Shown: piece after piece, positions 25,961 to 34,951 of the stretch
How positions within the stretch are numbered: position 1 is the stretch's first letter
How the letters are laid out: every line of letters begins with the position of its first letter
Assembly (NCBI RefSeq): GCF_002933855.1
Contig: NZ_BFAQ01000032.1
Location: 14,083 to 78,082, forward strand
Direction of reading: 5' to 3'
DNA from: Vibrio penaeicida
GTDB lineage: Bacteria > Pseudomonadota > Gammaproteobacteria > Enterobacterales > Vibrionaceae
DNA length: 64,000 bases
Translations under genes and position numbers: made by a program
Notes under the pieces: generated by a model
The model's database searches: none
Told to the model about the DNA's origin: nothing
Seen by the model: the letters and a program-made list of their open reading frames with translations, nothing else

Positions 25961-26779
25961 TTAGACTCTCTGGTAGGCTCTGATCATGAAGTCTGCTTCA
26001 CATTCAAACGTCGAAGAATCAGACAAAGATTGCCTGAATTCGTCTGTCGCTTTCCAAGCAAACGGTGTCATTTGAAGTAGGTCTAGCGCTTCATTTCCAT
26101 TTAAAGGCATTGTGTAATTCAACTTTTCTTCGCCCAATAAAGTGAAGCCATCGATAGTTTCATGGGCTTCGTCATGTAGCCTGACATCGTCGTAGATGCC
26201 TTCACGAAGTTGGTACAGGTGGCGACCGGCGGGTGTAACAGTAACAACAACGCCCTGGTGGCGAATAACACGTTTGAGTTCATCGGCTTTGCAAGGCGCA
26301 TAAATTCTCAATACGGCGTCAAGAGACTGATCTGCAAAAGGCAAACGATGGCTTGAAGCTACACTGAATTGGCAACCTCTGTAACGTTTTGCGGCATACC
26401 GAATAGCGACTTTAGAAATATCGAGCCCAAACACTTTGGCGTGAGGGTTCGATGCTCGCAAGGTGCTTTCTACTTGGTTGGTGTAATACCCTTCACCACA
26501 GCCTATATCGAGCAGTTGTGCGGATGTATTATCGAGCCATTTTTGACAAGTAGCAGCAACCGAAGCGCGAAGCTTATCGTAATGACCACTATCTAGAAAC
26601 CGACGGCGAGCCTGAGTCATCTCTTTGTTGTCACCTGGATCTTTTGAACGCTTATGATGCGCGGGCATTAGGTTAACGTAGCCTTCTTTTGCAACATCAA
26701 ACTGATGATTATTTTCACATCGATAATGATGCTGAACGAAAGCAAGTTTCGTTTGGCAAAGTGGGCATTGATAAGACAT
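25961..26779 (-). CDS. rlmA: 23S rRNA (guanine-N1)-methyltransferase RlmA
   Basis: The start at 26779 gives 272 aa, the usual RlmA length. An N-terminal zinc finger is visible in MSYQCPLCQTKLAFVQHHYRC with a following ENNHQFD. The segments NLMPAHHKRSKDPGDNKEM and RRRFLDSGHYDKLR are family signatures. The SAM-binding motif is LLDIGCGEGYYTNQVE (about 88-103). The enzyme methylates G745 of 23S rRNA. The longer frame to 26809 adds ten residues without support. Confidence 0.93.
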   Translation of the reverse strand: MSYQCPLCQTKLAFVQHHYRCENNHQFDVAKEGYVNLMPAHHKRSKDPGDNKEMTQARRRFLDSGHYDKLRASVAATCQKWLDNTSAQLLDIGCGEGYYTNQVESTLRASNPHAKVFGLDISKVAIRYAAKRYRGCQFSVASSHRLPFADQSLDAVLRIYAPCKADELKRVIRHQGVVVTVTPAGRHLYQLREGIYDDVRLHDEAHETIDGFTLLGEEKLNYTMPLNGNEALDLLQMTPFAWKATDEFRQSLSDSSTFECEADFMIRAYQRV

Positions 26780-26873
26780 GTTCAACTCGCAGAGACAATA
26801 GGGTCGCAAATTTTAGCGGTATAGGCTTGTCATTGCAAAGGTCCGAAGATCCAAAGATTCAAAAGCACGACCA

Positions 26874-27206
26874 TCAATCTCCACATTCGGTTACTAAGTG
26901 CTCCCATCGAGTATATTGTTGGTGAGGAGAGGGCAACCGCGCGGTCATGACATACAAACCAATTTTGGTAATGATGTTTTTAGCCACGGCTTTGGCCAAA
27001 CTTTCTGAACCTATAGAAGAAAAATGGTTCTGCTTGGTGGGTGTATCGGCAGTGTTGATTTGTCTGAACAATACCCATTCCTCTGAGGGTTTTACTTGTT
27101 CTAGGGATGGGATTGGTATCCATTTCACAATGTCGTTATGAGGAAATCGAGAGCAACCCGACAGAGTGAATAGTGCTGTAATGGTCAAAATGACAGTGAT
27201 ACGCAT
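26874..27206 (-). CDS. Small predicted lipoprotein, unknown function
   Basis: This 110-aa protein has a lipoprotein signal peptide, MRITVILTITALFTLSGCSRF, with lipobox LSG-C at about residue 18. The mature part is short and polar with no motif I recognise. GGAGGAAATCA precedes the ATG, a strong ribosome site. It lies 87 bp downstream of the DUF2860 gene on the same strand, with a repeat-type hairpin between them. Confidence 0.72.
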   Translation of the reverse strand: MRITVILTITALFTLSGCSRFPHNDIVKWIPIPSLEQVKPSEEWVLFRQINTADTPTKQNHFSSIGSESLAKAVAKNIITKIGLYVMTARLPSPHQQYTRWEHLVTECGD

Positions 27207-27249
27207 TGATTTCCTCCTTGAAACTCATATGAATCGAATTAAGTGAGCG

Positions 27250-27280
27250 ATACCCAAGAAACGATGCGCTGCTTGGGTAT
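27250..27280. repeat. Hairpin with ends like the structured repeat
   Basis: ATACCCAAG-N13-CTTGGGTAT has the same 9-bp ends as the 22491 and 33852 elements, with a different loop. It lies 12 bp after the DUF2860 stop and may slow or end transcription, although it has no T-run. Confidence 0.6.
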
Positions 27281-27292
27281 GTGGTAATCATT

Positions 27293-28306
27293 TTAAAAGA
27301 AGTAGTTAACACCCGCTGAAATGTAATTGGATTTAGTGTCATGGAAATTGATGTCTGAATCTTCATTGCCAATACCACCAATGACGCTAATACTCGCTCT
27401 TTCCCAACCAAATGGTTGCGCATAAGAATAGAGTGCGAACAAGTTGGTTATTGAGGTGTCTTGCTTTTTGTTGAACACTGGATTTTTAGCATCAAATCCG
27501 CGCTGTGCGATACCAGCGTGAACAACAAAGCTGTGCTTCCCTAGTGAATACTGCAGGCCTAAATCACCACCAAACTCTTTGAAGCTATGGGCTTTGCCAT
27601 CGGCATCACGAACGGTGTAGTTCAGGGCAGGCAAAAGTGCCATGTTGTCGGTTAGGGGGAAAACCGTTTCAACTGCCACTCGTTGGTATAGGCTGTTTCT
27701 TTCCAGCTTTTTCATATTCTCAGCTGACAAATTTTGCCCTTTACCAGATTTGTCGTTTTCTACGTCGTACTTAACAAAAGCGTAGCGGAACGTTAAAGGC
27801 AAAGTGGTTTCTGGTGAGTAGGCGATTCGTCCACCTTGAGCATTAGAATTTGTTGTTTTACGGGCAGAGCCAATCAAATAGGCATCTTCCCAAACTTCAT
27901 TGACACCAGGAATTTTCGGGAAATACGCAGCATTAATTAAGCCCACGCCATTCAGATAGTGGTTCACACCAATTTCCGCTTGAAACTGTTCGTTAGTTAC
28001 CTGATCTTCACTTTGACCTAAGTAAAACTGTGTATAGCCGCTATCTAATGTGTACTCCACTCGGACAAAAGGAAAGGCTCCAAATCCAGACGTTGATTTT
28101 CCACTGCTTTGTAGCGAATCAGTAGTTTTGTTGTCATCGTGAGTATTAAGTTGGGACTGCTCGGTTCCAACTCCAACGTTCGCTGATAAAACAAATTGCC
28201 AGCCTGGATCAAATGGTGTTTCTTGATCCTCAATCTCTGAGTTTGCGATTAAAGGAGTGCTCATCATCAAGCAAGTGATGCCAACCGTTCTGTGCAGATA
28301 TTTCAT
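27293..28306 (-). CDS. DUF2860 family outer-membrane-like protein
   Basis: The start at 28306 gives 337 aa with a signal peptide: MKYLHRTVGITCLMMSTPLIANS. The mature protein has alternating beta-strand segments (WQFVLSANVGVGTEQS, AEIGVNHYLNGVGLINAAYF, FVVHAGIAQRG) and ends GVNYFF with the C-terminal Phe of outer-membrane barrels. This is the DUF2860 family, common in vibrios as I recall. A barrel role is inferred. The frame reaches 28453, but that part overlaps the histidine-kinase gene and lacks a signal peptide. It lies directly downstream of a two-component system. Confidence 0.85.
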   Translation of the reverse strand: MKYLHRTVGITCLMMSTPLIANSEIEDQETPFDPGWQFVLSANVGVGTEQSQLNTHDDNKTTDSLQSSGKSTSGFGAFPFVRVEYTLDSGYTQFYLGQSEDQVTNEQFQAEIGVNHYLNGVGLINAAYFPKIPGVNEVWEDAYLIGSARKTTNSNAQGGRIAYSPETTLPLTFRYAFVKYDVENDKSGKGQNLSAENMKKLERNSLYQRVAVETVFPLTDNMALLPALNYTVRDADGKAHSFKEFGGDLGLQYSLGKHSFVVHAGIAQRGFDAKNPVFNKKQDTSITNLFALYSYAQPFGWERASISVIGGIGNEDSDINFHDTKSNYISAGVNYFF

Positions 28307-28383
28307 CCCTGTACCTATTATGTGTTGAAATAGAGTGGCTATTTTGTTTAATAATTGTTCTTTACTCCATGTCAAAATAAAGA

Positions 28384-30021
28384 CTAACTGTGACCGTTTG
28401 TGACAACATGCGTGCGGTTTACCTGTTGATCCTCTTCTGGCTTTGCGTTCCAAGATAAGGTGAACTTGGCGCCACCTAGAGAGGACTGTGAAATATGCAC
28501 GTCACCTTCATGCCAAATGGCAATCTGTTTGACAATGGCTAAACCGAGCCCATGACCTGTCGTGGTATCTCTTTCTTCGTTGTCTACCTGTGTAAATGGA
28601 TCAAATATTGAATCCCAAAGCTCCAGAGGGATACCTACACCGTCATCTTCAATGGTTAACTGCCAAGTTTTCGGGTGGCGTTCTAAGGTGACGACAATGG
28701 TACTTTTCGCGAACCGAGCGGCATTCGACAGTAAGTTGTTCATTGCACGAACCATAGCTCTCTGATCGACCATGATTTCTTCTTCCTCAAGCAAGGATGA
28801 GCAATTGAATTCAACCTGAAGATCTGAGTGTTCCAGTTGGAAGTGATGAATTTCAGCGCGCAATATAGGTTCTAGTACGCATGGAACGATTTGTTTTGCA
28901 TTCGGAACACGGCGAGAATAACGAGATAGAATCAAGGTTTGGTTGATGAGATGGTCTAGGTCATCAATGCTCTTTTCAACAATATTGTTGTACTTTTCTC
29001 TTTGCTCTTTAGTGATGTCGTCGTTGAGCATTTCAAAAGCAAAGCGCAGCCGGTAAAGAGGGGTTCTTAAATCGTGTGCTATTGCATTCGTGAGCTCGCG
29101 ATGCCCCAATATCAACTTTTCAACGCTATCAGCCATGTTGTTAAATGAAGCGCTTAATTGAGCGACCACAGACATTCGAGATGTTTTTGCACGTGCTTGA
29201 AGATCGCCTTTACCGTATTGGTTGGCTGTTGCAACAAGCCTTTTTAGATCGCGCCAAAGAGGAATCGCCCAAAGCACAATAACGGCTGCAATACATAGCA
29301 TGATCGCCATTATGATCGCACCTAGGAATTGAATTTGAATAGTGCCAGACTGGTTGTCCATTACACGCAAAATATCTTTGCCTTCAATTTGGGAGAATAA
29401 GATAAGTTCTCCTTCTTCACTCAATTCTGAGGTTATTTCGCCAGACAATAACGAGTCTTTATTCTCTTTGGAGATCTCCAATGAATCCAAAGACTCGATA
29501 GAGGCAAGGACTGGCATTTCTTGGATTAGGTTTCTTAATTCGGCTTCACGCTGGTCTTTTGGTATTTTTTTTACTTCCCGTGTCAGAATAAACAATGGAC
29601 CTTGTGCCTGAATTCTCCCATGGTCGTAACTGGCTAAATCTGTAGCAAAATAAATGGCTTGATCACTTTTATTCACTCTCATGAGTAACGCTGGGGGATC
29701 GGAAACATGGTAAACAATTTCCCCTGCCTCGAGGCGTGACGTTAGATTGGTGTCGTTTAATGGGAAATCCGCAATGCCTACAATTTTTAAGTTCACGCCA
29801 AAATGGGGTTGTAAGTCTTCAATGTATTGAGACCAGTTTTCAGCGGGAAGTGCGTTTAAGTCTTCTTGTAAGGTATAGAGCGTTGGACCGTAAATATTTT
29901 GATAAAAATCTTTTGTTAATAGGTTACTGATATAGTTAAGTGGATTGGCGGAGAATGGGCTGAAGAATAATGCAATGGGGATGAGAATCACTAGCCAAAG
30001 AATAGAAAATGCCTTAATCAT
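28384..30021 (-). CDS. Sensor histidine kinase, RstB-like
   Basis: This 545-aa kinase has TM1 at residues 5-22, a periplasmic sensor domain of about 205 residues, TM2 at 230-254 and a HAMP domain after it. The HisKA H-box is NAIAHDLRTPLYRLRF with His316; the ATPase has NNLLSNAARFA, DDGVGIP and GHGLGLAIV. It autophosphorylates and passes phosphate to the regulator coded 10 bp upstream. The H-box form (H-D-L-R-T-P) and the partner suggest RstA/RstB or PhoPQ-like systems. The stimulus is unknown. Confidence 0.93.
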   Translation of the reverse strand: MIKAFSILWLVILIPIALFFSPFSANPLNYISNLLTKDFYQNIYGPTLYTLQEDLNALPAENWSQYIEDLQPHFGVNLKIVGIADFPLNDTNLTSRLEAGEIVYHVSDPPALLMRVNKSDQAIYFATDLASYDHGRIQAQGPLFILTREVKKIPKDQREAELRNLIQEMPVLASIESLDSLEISKENKDSLLSGEITSELSEEGELILFSQIEGKDILRVMDNQSGTIQIQFLGAIIMAIMLCIAAVIVLWAIPLWRDLKRLVATANQYGKGDLQARAKTSRMSVVAQLSASFNNMADSVEKLILGHRELTNAIAHDLRTPLYRLRFAFEMLNDDITKEQREKYNNIVEKSIDDLDHLINQTLILSRYSRRVPNAKQIVPCVLEPILRAEIHHFQLEHSDLQVEFNCSSLLEEEEIMVDQRAMVRAMNNLLSNAARFAKSTIVVTLERHPKTWQLTIEDDGVGIPLELWDSIFDPFTQVDNEERDTTTGHGLGLAIVKQIAIWHEGDVHISQSSLGGAKFTLSWNAKPEEDQQVNRTHVVTNGHS

Positions 30022-30031
30022 GGAAACTCCG

Positions 30032-30751
30032 TTAGCGTTTATCTGCGCAGAGCTGATAGCCTTTTCCGCGAACAGTTTTAATGATTTGAGGTTGATTAGG
30101 ATCGTCTAAAAGTGTTCTTCTTAGACGAGAAATCCTTCGGTCAATTGAGCGATCCAAACCATCGTATTCATAGCCTCTTATTTGCTGGACAATGTCGTCT
30201 CGTGACACGACTTTTCCAGGATTTTGCGCAAGAAGATGTAAAAGCTCGAATTCGGCCGTGGTTAACTGGATTTCATTGTTGTTCATAGAAACTTGTCGTT
30301 TTTGCAAGTCAATCTTTAACGCGCCAAATGTCAGTACTGTTTGAGTATCTGCGGGCGTGTTGGTGCGTTTATTTCTTCGAAGTAATGCGCGAACGCGCGA
30401 AAGTAAAAGCCTCGGTTGAACTTGCTTTACAATGTAATCATCCGCGCCCAGCTCTAATCCCATCATTTGATCAATGTCGTCATCAAGGGCGGTTTGCATC
30501 AAAATCATGCCAAGGTAGTCGGTTCTTACTTGTCGGCAAACGTCCATACCCGATTGCCCGGGAAGCATGACATCCAATATGACAATATCAGGTTGCTCTG
30601 CCACAATTCGTTGTGCTGCATCTATTCCGTTGCTCACGTGTGTTACGTCGAACTCATGACCTTTTAAATAATCACAGATCAGCTCAGCCAGTTCCATATC
30701 ATCTTCAACAAGCATTAAGCTGTATTGATTAGTAGGATCCATTAGATACAT
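30032..30751 (-). CDS. OmpR-family response regulator, RstA-like
   Basis: A 239-aa regulator. The receiver domain has the acidic pair VEDD at 15-18, the phosphoacceptor D60 in DIVILDVMLPGQSGMDV, and K109 in GADDYIVKQ. A winged-helix DNA-binding domain follows, with LTTAEFELLHLLAQNPGKVVSRDDI and SIDRRISRLRRTLLDD. The ADDYIVK segment and spacing are RstA-like. GGAGAGGAA stands just before the ATG. Probable targets include the nearby DUF2860 gene; this is inference from adjacency. Confidence 0.93.
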   Translation of the reverse strand: MYLMDPTNQYSLMLVEDDMELAELICDYLKGHEFDVTHVSNGIDAAQRIVAEQPDIVILDVMLPGQSGMDVCRQVRTDYLGMILMQTALDDDIDQMMGLELGADDYIVKQVQPRLLLSRVRALLRRNKRTNTPADTQTVLTFGALKIDLQKRQVSMNNNEIQLTTAEFELLHLLAQNPGKVVSRDDIVQQIRGYEYDGLDRSIDRRISRLRRTLLDDPNQPQIIKTVRGKGYQLCADKR

Positions 30752-31068
30752 TTCCTCTCCTTGGGTATTGTGCCAATTTTATTTCAATCTCATTGACTGG
30801 ACTGTGACGATTTGTGACTAGTAACCTGAACTCTGAATTGTCTCCAGAAAGGTTATTTTGAATCATATCAGTAATGATGCGAACTAAAGATTAACAAATA
30901 CTAACAGAGTAAGTTATTTGGGCGCTGAATGTATAAAAAAGAAATAAAAAAGCGGCTAATGAGCTAGCCGCTTGAAAAGATGCAATCTTCATTGTGATCA
31001 GTGGAATCTTTCCACCGATCTTAAACAGCGAACCTCAGATCACAACAATGCCTTTGAAAGGTCAGTAC
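30752..31068. other. Intergenic region: promoter of the two-component operon and terminator of yeaD
   Basis: The region holds the yeaD terminator (30950-30973) and the AT-rich upstream DNA of the regulator gene. Between 30980 and 31050 there are short dyads (GTGATC and GATCAC about 45 nt apart) but no gene. A duplicated motif GGACTGTGACGATTTGTGAC near 30797 could bind the regulator; unproven. Confidence 0.4.
30950..30973 (-). terminator. Terminator of yeaD
   Basis: AAGCGGCTA-ATGAGC-TAGCCGCTT is a perfect 9-bp stem with a T-rich run (TTTTTTATTTC) on the minus-strand 3' side, about 95 bp after the yeaD stop. Confidence 0.88.
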
Positions 31069-31956
31069 CTAAGCTTTATAAGACAGCTTGGTAGCAAGCT
31101 GATGACTTTCGCCAGGCTGCAATGTCTTCCCTTCCTCGATGGTAGGGGCGTGAATAGTCGATTCCACACAAAGCATGGTTAGGTAACCGTCGTCTTGCAT
31201 GTCACCCATACCTTCCGCTCCGTCTTTCCATGGGTTCCAGAGTACTGCGGAATTATGACCTTGATTTTCGACGATTAATGAGCGGTTTAAGGACGTATCA
31301 GCGACTTTAATTTGCCCTTCAGGCTGAGTGTAAACACGATCAATACTTTCAGTGAGCGTAAGTGTGTTACCACCTTGAGTCACTTGATTGGCGTTTAATC
31401 CGTCAATGAACTCTGGCCCCATTCCAGTTGTTTCTGTATCGTGTATGTTGCCAACATTGAGGTAAGTATGCAGAGCACCGGAGAATGTCCATTCAGATGT
31501 ATCTGTGTTTTTCACATCTAATGTGATGGTGAGATCATCCGAGATTTCAACATTCAAAATGGCTTCAAATTGATGATTCCATATTGCGAGTGTCTCGTTA
31601 CTTGCTTTCAGACCAAGACTAACAATGACACCTTCGGCATTTTCTCTATGTTCAACCAATTCCCATTGGCTAGTACGCGCAAAGCCATGCGCTGGCGATG
31701 CAATACGACCAAACCATGGCCAACAAACCGGAACACCACCACGAAGTGCGGCTTTACCATCGAAATTCGCTTCTTTACTCATCCAAATAAGGTCTTCTTG
31801 ATCCGTTGGCTTGAAAGAAATAACGTGTCCACCATGAAGGGAAATACCCGCAGTGGCTTTTTCATGCATCACACGAACTATTTTAAGACCTTCATATTCT
31901 ACAATTGTGACGTTATCTGAAAGTACGGTCAGAGCAGGGAGAGTAGTTAGTTCCAT
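31069..31956 (-). CDS. yeaD: D-hexose-6-phosphate mutarotase (YeaD family)
   Basis: A 295-aa galactose-mutarotase-like protein. Family segments: GGHVISFKPTDQEDLIWMS, AALRGGVPVCWPWFG (about 70-84), SPAHGFARTSQWEL with the conserved His, HTYLNVGN, and WNPWKDGAEGMGDM near residue 240. It interconverts alpha and beta forms of glucose 6-phosphate or similar. It lies 112 bp downstream of gapA on the same strand, the E. coli gapA-yeaD order. Confidence 0.93.
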   Translation of the reverse strand: MELTTLPALTVLSDNVTIVEYEGLKIVRVMHEKATAGISLHGGHVISFKPTDQEDLIWMSKEANFDGKAALRGGVPVCWPWFGRIASPAHGFARTSQWELVEHRENAEGVIVSLGLKASNETLAIWNHQFEAILNVEISDDLTITLDVKNTDTSEWTFSGALHTYLNVGNIHDTETTGMGPEFIDGLNANQVTQGGNTLTLTESIDRVYTQPEGQIKVADTSLNRSLIVENQGHNSAVLWNPWKDGAEGMGDMQDDGYLTMLCVESTIHAPTIEEGKTLQPGESHQLATKLSYKA

Positions 31957-32006
31957 CTTCTTATCCTGATGTTGTTAAACTAATTTTTGTTGATATACAG
32001 ATAAAC

Positions 32007-32034
32007 AAAAAGGCGACACAATGGTCGCCTTTTT
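32007..32034. terminator. Terminator after gapA
   Basis: AAAAAGGCGAC-ACAATG-GTCGCCTTTTT is a strong hairpin flanked by A and T runs, so it works in both directions. It separates gapA from yeaD. Confidence 0.92.
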
Positions 32035-32068
32035 TAATCTTTCATCAAAGAAAGTCTTTTACTAATGC

Positions 32069-33064
32069 TTACTTAGAGATGTGAGCAACTAGGTCAAGAA
32101 CTTTGTTTGAGTAACCGATTTCGTTGTCGTACCAAGATACAACTTTAACGAAGTTTTCAGTTAGTGCGATACCAGCTTTAGCATCGAATACTGAAGTTTG
32201 AACTTCGCCAATGAAGTCTTGAGAAACAACTTGGTCTTCAGTGTAACCTAGAACGCCCTTTAGAGGACCTTCAGAAGCTTCTTTCATAGTTGCACAGATT
32301 TGCTCGTATGAAGCGCCTTTCTCTAGGTTAACAGTTAGGTCAACTACAGAAACGTTAGCAGTTGGTACACGGAAAGCCATACCAGTTAGTTTGCCGTTTA
32401 GTTCTGGAAGAACAACGCCTACAGCTTTAGCTGCACCAGTTGATGATGGGATGATGTTCTGAGAAGCACCACGACCACCACGCCAGTCTTTAGCAGAAGG
32501 ACCGTCAACAGTCTTCTGAGTAGCAGTAGTTGCGTGTACTGTAGTCATAAGGCCAGAAACGATACCGAAGTTGTCGTTTAGAACTTTAGCGATAGGCGCT
32601 AGACAGTTAGTAGTACAAGAAGCGTTAGAAACGATGTCTTGGCCTTCGTAAGTGTCTTGGTTAACACCCATAACGAACATTGGAGTTGCGTCTTTAGAAG
32701 GACCAGTTAGAACAACTTTCTTCGCACCCGCAGTGATGTGCTTACGTGCAGTCTCGTCAGTTAGGAAAAGACCAGTTGCTTCAGCAACAACGTCTACACC
32801 GATTGCATCCCACTTAAGATCTTCAGGGTTACGCTCAGCAGTTACACGTACAGTTTTGCCGTTAACGATTAGGTTTCCGCCTTCAACTTCAACAGTACCG
32901 TTGAAACGGCCGTGAGTTGAGTCGTACTTAAGCATGTAAGCCATGTACTCTACGTCGATAAGGTCATTGATACCTACTACTTCGATGTCTGCACGCTCTT
33001 GAGCAGCGCGGAATACGAAACGACCGATACGGCCAAAACCGTTAATACCTACTTTGATAGTCAT
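32069..33064 (-). CDS. gapA: Glyceraldehyde-3-phosphate dehydrogenase
   Basis: 331 aa from the ATG at 33064, starting MTIKVGINGFGRIGRFVFRA, the NAD-binding N-terminus. The active-site Cys lies in SNASCTTNCLAP and the catalytic His region in VHATTATQKTVDGPS. It ends NEIGYSNKVLDLVAHISK. This is the glycolytic enzyme. Codon use is strongly biased to a few codons (GTT, GCT, AAC, CGT, GGT), typical of highly expressed genes. The frame runs on to 33172, but that stretch contains the promoter. Divergent from msrB, as in E. coli. Confidence 0.98.
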   Translation of the reverse strand: MTIKVGINGFGRIGRFVFRAAQERADIEVVGINDLIDVEYMAYMLKYDSTHGRFNGTVEVEGGNLIVNGKTVRVTAERNPEDLKWDAIGVDVVAEATGLFLTDETARKHITAGAKKVVLTGPSKDATPMFVMGVNQDTYEGQDIVSNASCTTNCLAPIAKVLNDNFGIVSGLMTTVHATTATQKTVDGPSAKDWRGGRGASQNIIPSSTGAAKAVGVVLPELNGKLTGMAFRVPTANVSVVDLTVNLEKGASYEQICATMKEASEGPLKGVLGYTEDQVVSQDFIGEVQTSVFDAKAGIALTENFVKVVSWYDNEIGYSNKVLDLVAHISK

Positions 33065-33143
33065 TATAGTTGCTCCACAACTTAATTTCTGATTAAAGAT
33101 AACTGGTAGTAAAATTACAAAATCCAGTAAAAATCTGCAACAG

Positions 33144-33172
33144 ATAATCAAGGTTAACTTGTCTAAAGTCAA
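33144..33172 (-). promoter_or_regulatory. Probable sigma-70 promoter of gapA
   Basis: On the minus strand TTGACT, a 17-bp spacer and GATTAT stand 80-110 bp before the gapA ATG. Fit is 5/6 for the -35 and 4/6 for the -10. Confidence 0.65.
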
Positions 33173-33402
33173 AAAAAAGCGATGCTTTTTTTAACATATC
33201 TTTGCAAATGTATATTTTTTACACATGACTGGGTGGATCTAACGCCAACAATCATGCGTAGAAGCATTCAGTCAATATCTGTGTGTCAAAAATGACGCAC
33301 AAGTCATATTTCGGTTAAGAAGTATGTGCTACAACCCCAGTCTTAGGCAAGACTTTGTTTAATAAAATGAATAAAAAACAAAAAAAATGGAGAAATATAA
33401 AC

Positions 33403-33822
33403 GTGAACCAAAAGGCGCAACCAGTTGAAAAAACGGAAAAAGAGTGGAAAGAACAACTAACAGGCGAAGAATATCGTGTTTGTAGGGCACACGGAACAGA
33501 AGCTCCTTTTTCTGGAAAATTACTTCATAATAAACAAAGCGGCGAATATCAGTGCACCTGTTGTCATACCCCTCTTTTTCACTCGGAAAACAAGTACGAC
33601 TCTGGGTGTGGTTGGCCAAGTTTTGATGCACCGATTAACGAGGCAGCAGTTCGCTATATTGAGGATCTGAGTCACGGAATGAAGAGGGTGGAAATTCGTT
33701 GTTCAGCATGCGATAGCCATTTGGGTCACGTTTTTCCTGATGGTCCTAAAACCACAGGTGAACGATTTTGCGTTAACTCAGTGTCGTTAATTTTCAACAA
33801 TACTAAAAAAGGTGATGTGTAA
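33403..33822 (+). CDS. msrB: Peptide methionine (R)-S-oxide reductase MsrB
   Basis: The product is 139 aa from a GTG at 33403 that has GGAG 10 nt upstream. The longer frame (TTG at 33355, ATG at 33367) adds a Lys-rich leader without a ribosome site. MsrB features: LTGEEYRVCRAHGTEAPFSG, zinc pairs CTCC and CSAC, GCGWPSFDAPI, HLGHVFPDGPKTTGERFCVNS with the catalytic Cys. It reduces the R form of methionine sulfoxide in proteins. Divergent from gapA and followed by a hairpin terminator. A second MsrB domain occurs in the fusion protein at 45470. Confidence 0.94.
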   Translation: MNQKAQPVEKTEKEWKEQLTGEEYRVCRAHGTEAPFSGKLLHNKQSGEYQCTCCHTPLFHSENKYDSGCGWPSFDAPINEAAVRYIEDLSHGMKRVEIRCSACDSHLGHVFPDGPKTTGERFCVNSVSLIFNNTKKGDV

Positions 33823-33834
33823 CACATCACCTTT
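33808..33834 (+). terminator. Terminator-like hairpin at the msrB 3' end
   Basis: AAAGGTGATGTGT and ACACATCACCTTT form an almost loopless perfect dyad across the msrB stop codon. Effective stem about 11 bp. The following bases are TGAAAATTAATTT, a weak tail. Confidence 0.65.
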
Positions 33835-33851
33835 GAAAATTAATTTCACAA

Positions 33852-34115
33852 ATACCCAAGTAACCTCAAGATGCTAGGTTCAGCGAGAATTAACTGCCTT
33901 TCAGACAAGACATCGATTTGAAGATTTAGTGTGTCTAAATCAAGAATCGGTAACGCAGTATGGAAGGCAGTTAAACTCGCCCTTGGGAGCTCATATTCTG
34001 TCCCATTTCATCGTCAAAGAACTTGGAAAGGACTCATCATTCCGCTGCGTTCTCTTCCTTGAACTGAAACAGAATATGAGGCTCTGAATCCTGCATCTTG
34101 AGGTTACTTGGGTAT
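33852..34115. repeat. 264-bp structured intergenic repeat (MITE-like) with 23-bp inverted ends
   Basis: The ends are perfect inverted repeats, beginning ATACCCAAGTAACCTCAAG and closing with the complement, 23 bp each (33852-33874 and 34093-34115). Inside are two further stems: TTAACTGCCTT / AAGGCAGTTAA (near 33890 and 33963) and TCATATTCTGT / ACAGAATATGA (near 33991 and 34068). A transcript would fold as a three-armed structure. It has no coding frame. Partial relatives occur at 16797, 22491 and 27250. It resembles non-autonomous elements or ERIC-like repeats of vibrios. Confidence 0.85.
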
Positions 34116-34120
34116 AGTTT

Positions 34121-34951
34121 TTACCATTTTCTAAGTGTGTCTATTTCCGGAATCAAAGACGGTTTATAAAGACCGCCTTTGACGGAGTCAGCCACATCAT
34201 CAGCTAGGTCATTCAGCTTATCTAGCTTTTCCTCTGGGTATGGATACATTCTTCTAAGGTTTCTATCTGAGGCAATGGGTAGCTCAAATTCTTTGCCTAC
34301 CATTGCCCAAATATAAGCGTATTCCAAATTACCGAGCGATTGGTTAGTACTGGCTAATGATTTAATCACCTCGTTATTCAGCTCACCTTTTTTGGTTAGC
34401 GTTAACGCATTTTCAAGAAGAATAAGTGTTTTATTGCGATCTCGGTTGGCGTAGTAGGTAGCCAATGCATATTGAAGTTTAGCGGTATTGAGTTTTTCCG
34501 TTCCTTCTAATTGCAAAAACTCTCGTTGAGCGTCGTCATCGCCTTGTGTCCAGCGGAAATACAGTGCGTAGGGATCGGTTGAGGACTTTAAGTCGTTTAA
34601 TATGCGTTTCTGTTCGTCATACGTATGAACAAGCGCATTGAATCGGCGTTCCTTAAGATCACTTTGATCTATTGGTTGTATTTGAGCCGCTAACTCAAGA
34701 CATTGCTGATATTCATGTAAGATCTCAAATTCTTTAAGTATTTTGTCTACGGTATTGTTTCTCAGTGCATCATATCGGTGCCAGATGAGGTCTGTTCTTG
34801 GTATGCGACATTGCCCGTCGCGCATGTTGAGTTTTTCACACCGAAGTGTCGGATTGGCTTCACACAGTTCTCCCGTGTTTTGATGAGCTTCAAAACATCC
34901 GGAAAGCGTTGCTACAGAAGCGATACAAATAAGAAGTCGAGTTTTTATCAT
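34121..34951 (-). CDS. DUF2989 lipoprotein, function unknown
   Basis: From the second ATG (34951) the protein has 276 aa, with a lipoprotein signal MIKTRLLICIASVATLSGCFEA. A Cys-rich start follows (ELCEANPTLRCEKLNMRDGQCRIPRTDLIWHRYD), then tetratricopeptide-like helices (about 130-230: FRWTQGDDDAQREFL, AKLQYALATYYANR, SLGNLEYAYIWAMVGKEF). These fit DUF2989, a family seen in vibrios and relatives. GCGGG stands 6 nt before the chosen ATG. It ends 5 bp from the structured repeat. Confidence 0.85.
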   Translation of the reverse strand: MIKTRLLICIASVATLSGCFEAHQNTGELCEANPTLRCEKLNMRDGQCRIPRTDLIWHRYDALRNNTVDKILKEFEILHEYQQCLELAAQIQPIDQSDLKERRFNALVHTYDEQKRILNDLKSSTDPYALYFRWTQGDDDAQREFLQLEGTEKLNTAKLQYALATYYANRDRNKTLILLENALTLTKKGELNNEVIKSLASTNQSLGNLEYAYIWAMVGKEFELPIASDRNLRRMYPYPEEKLDKLNDLADDVADSVKGGLYKPSLIPEIDTLRKW

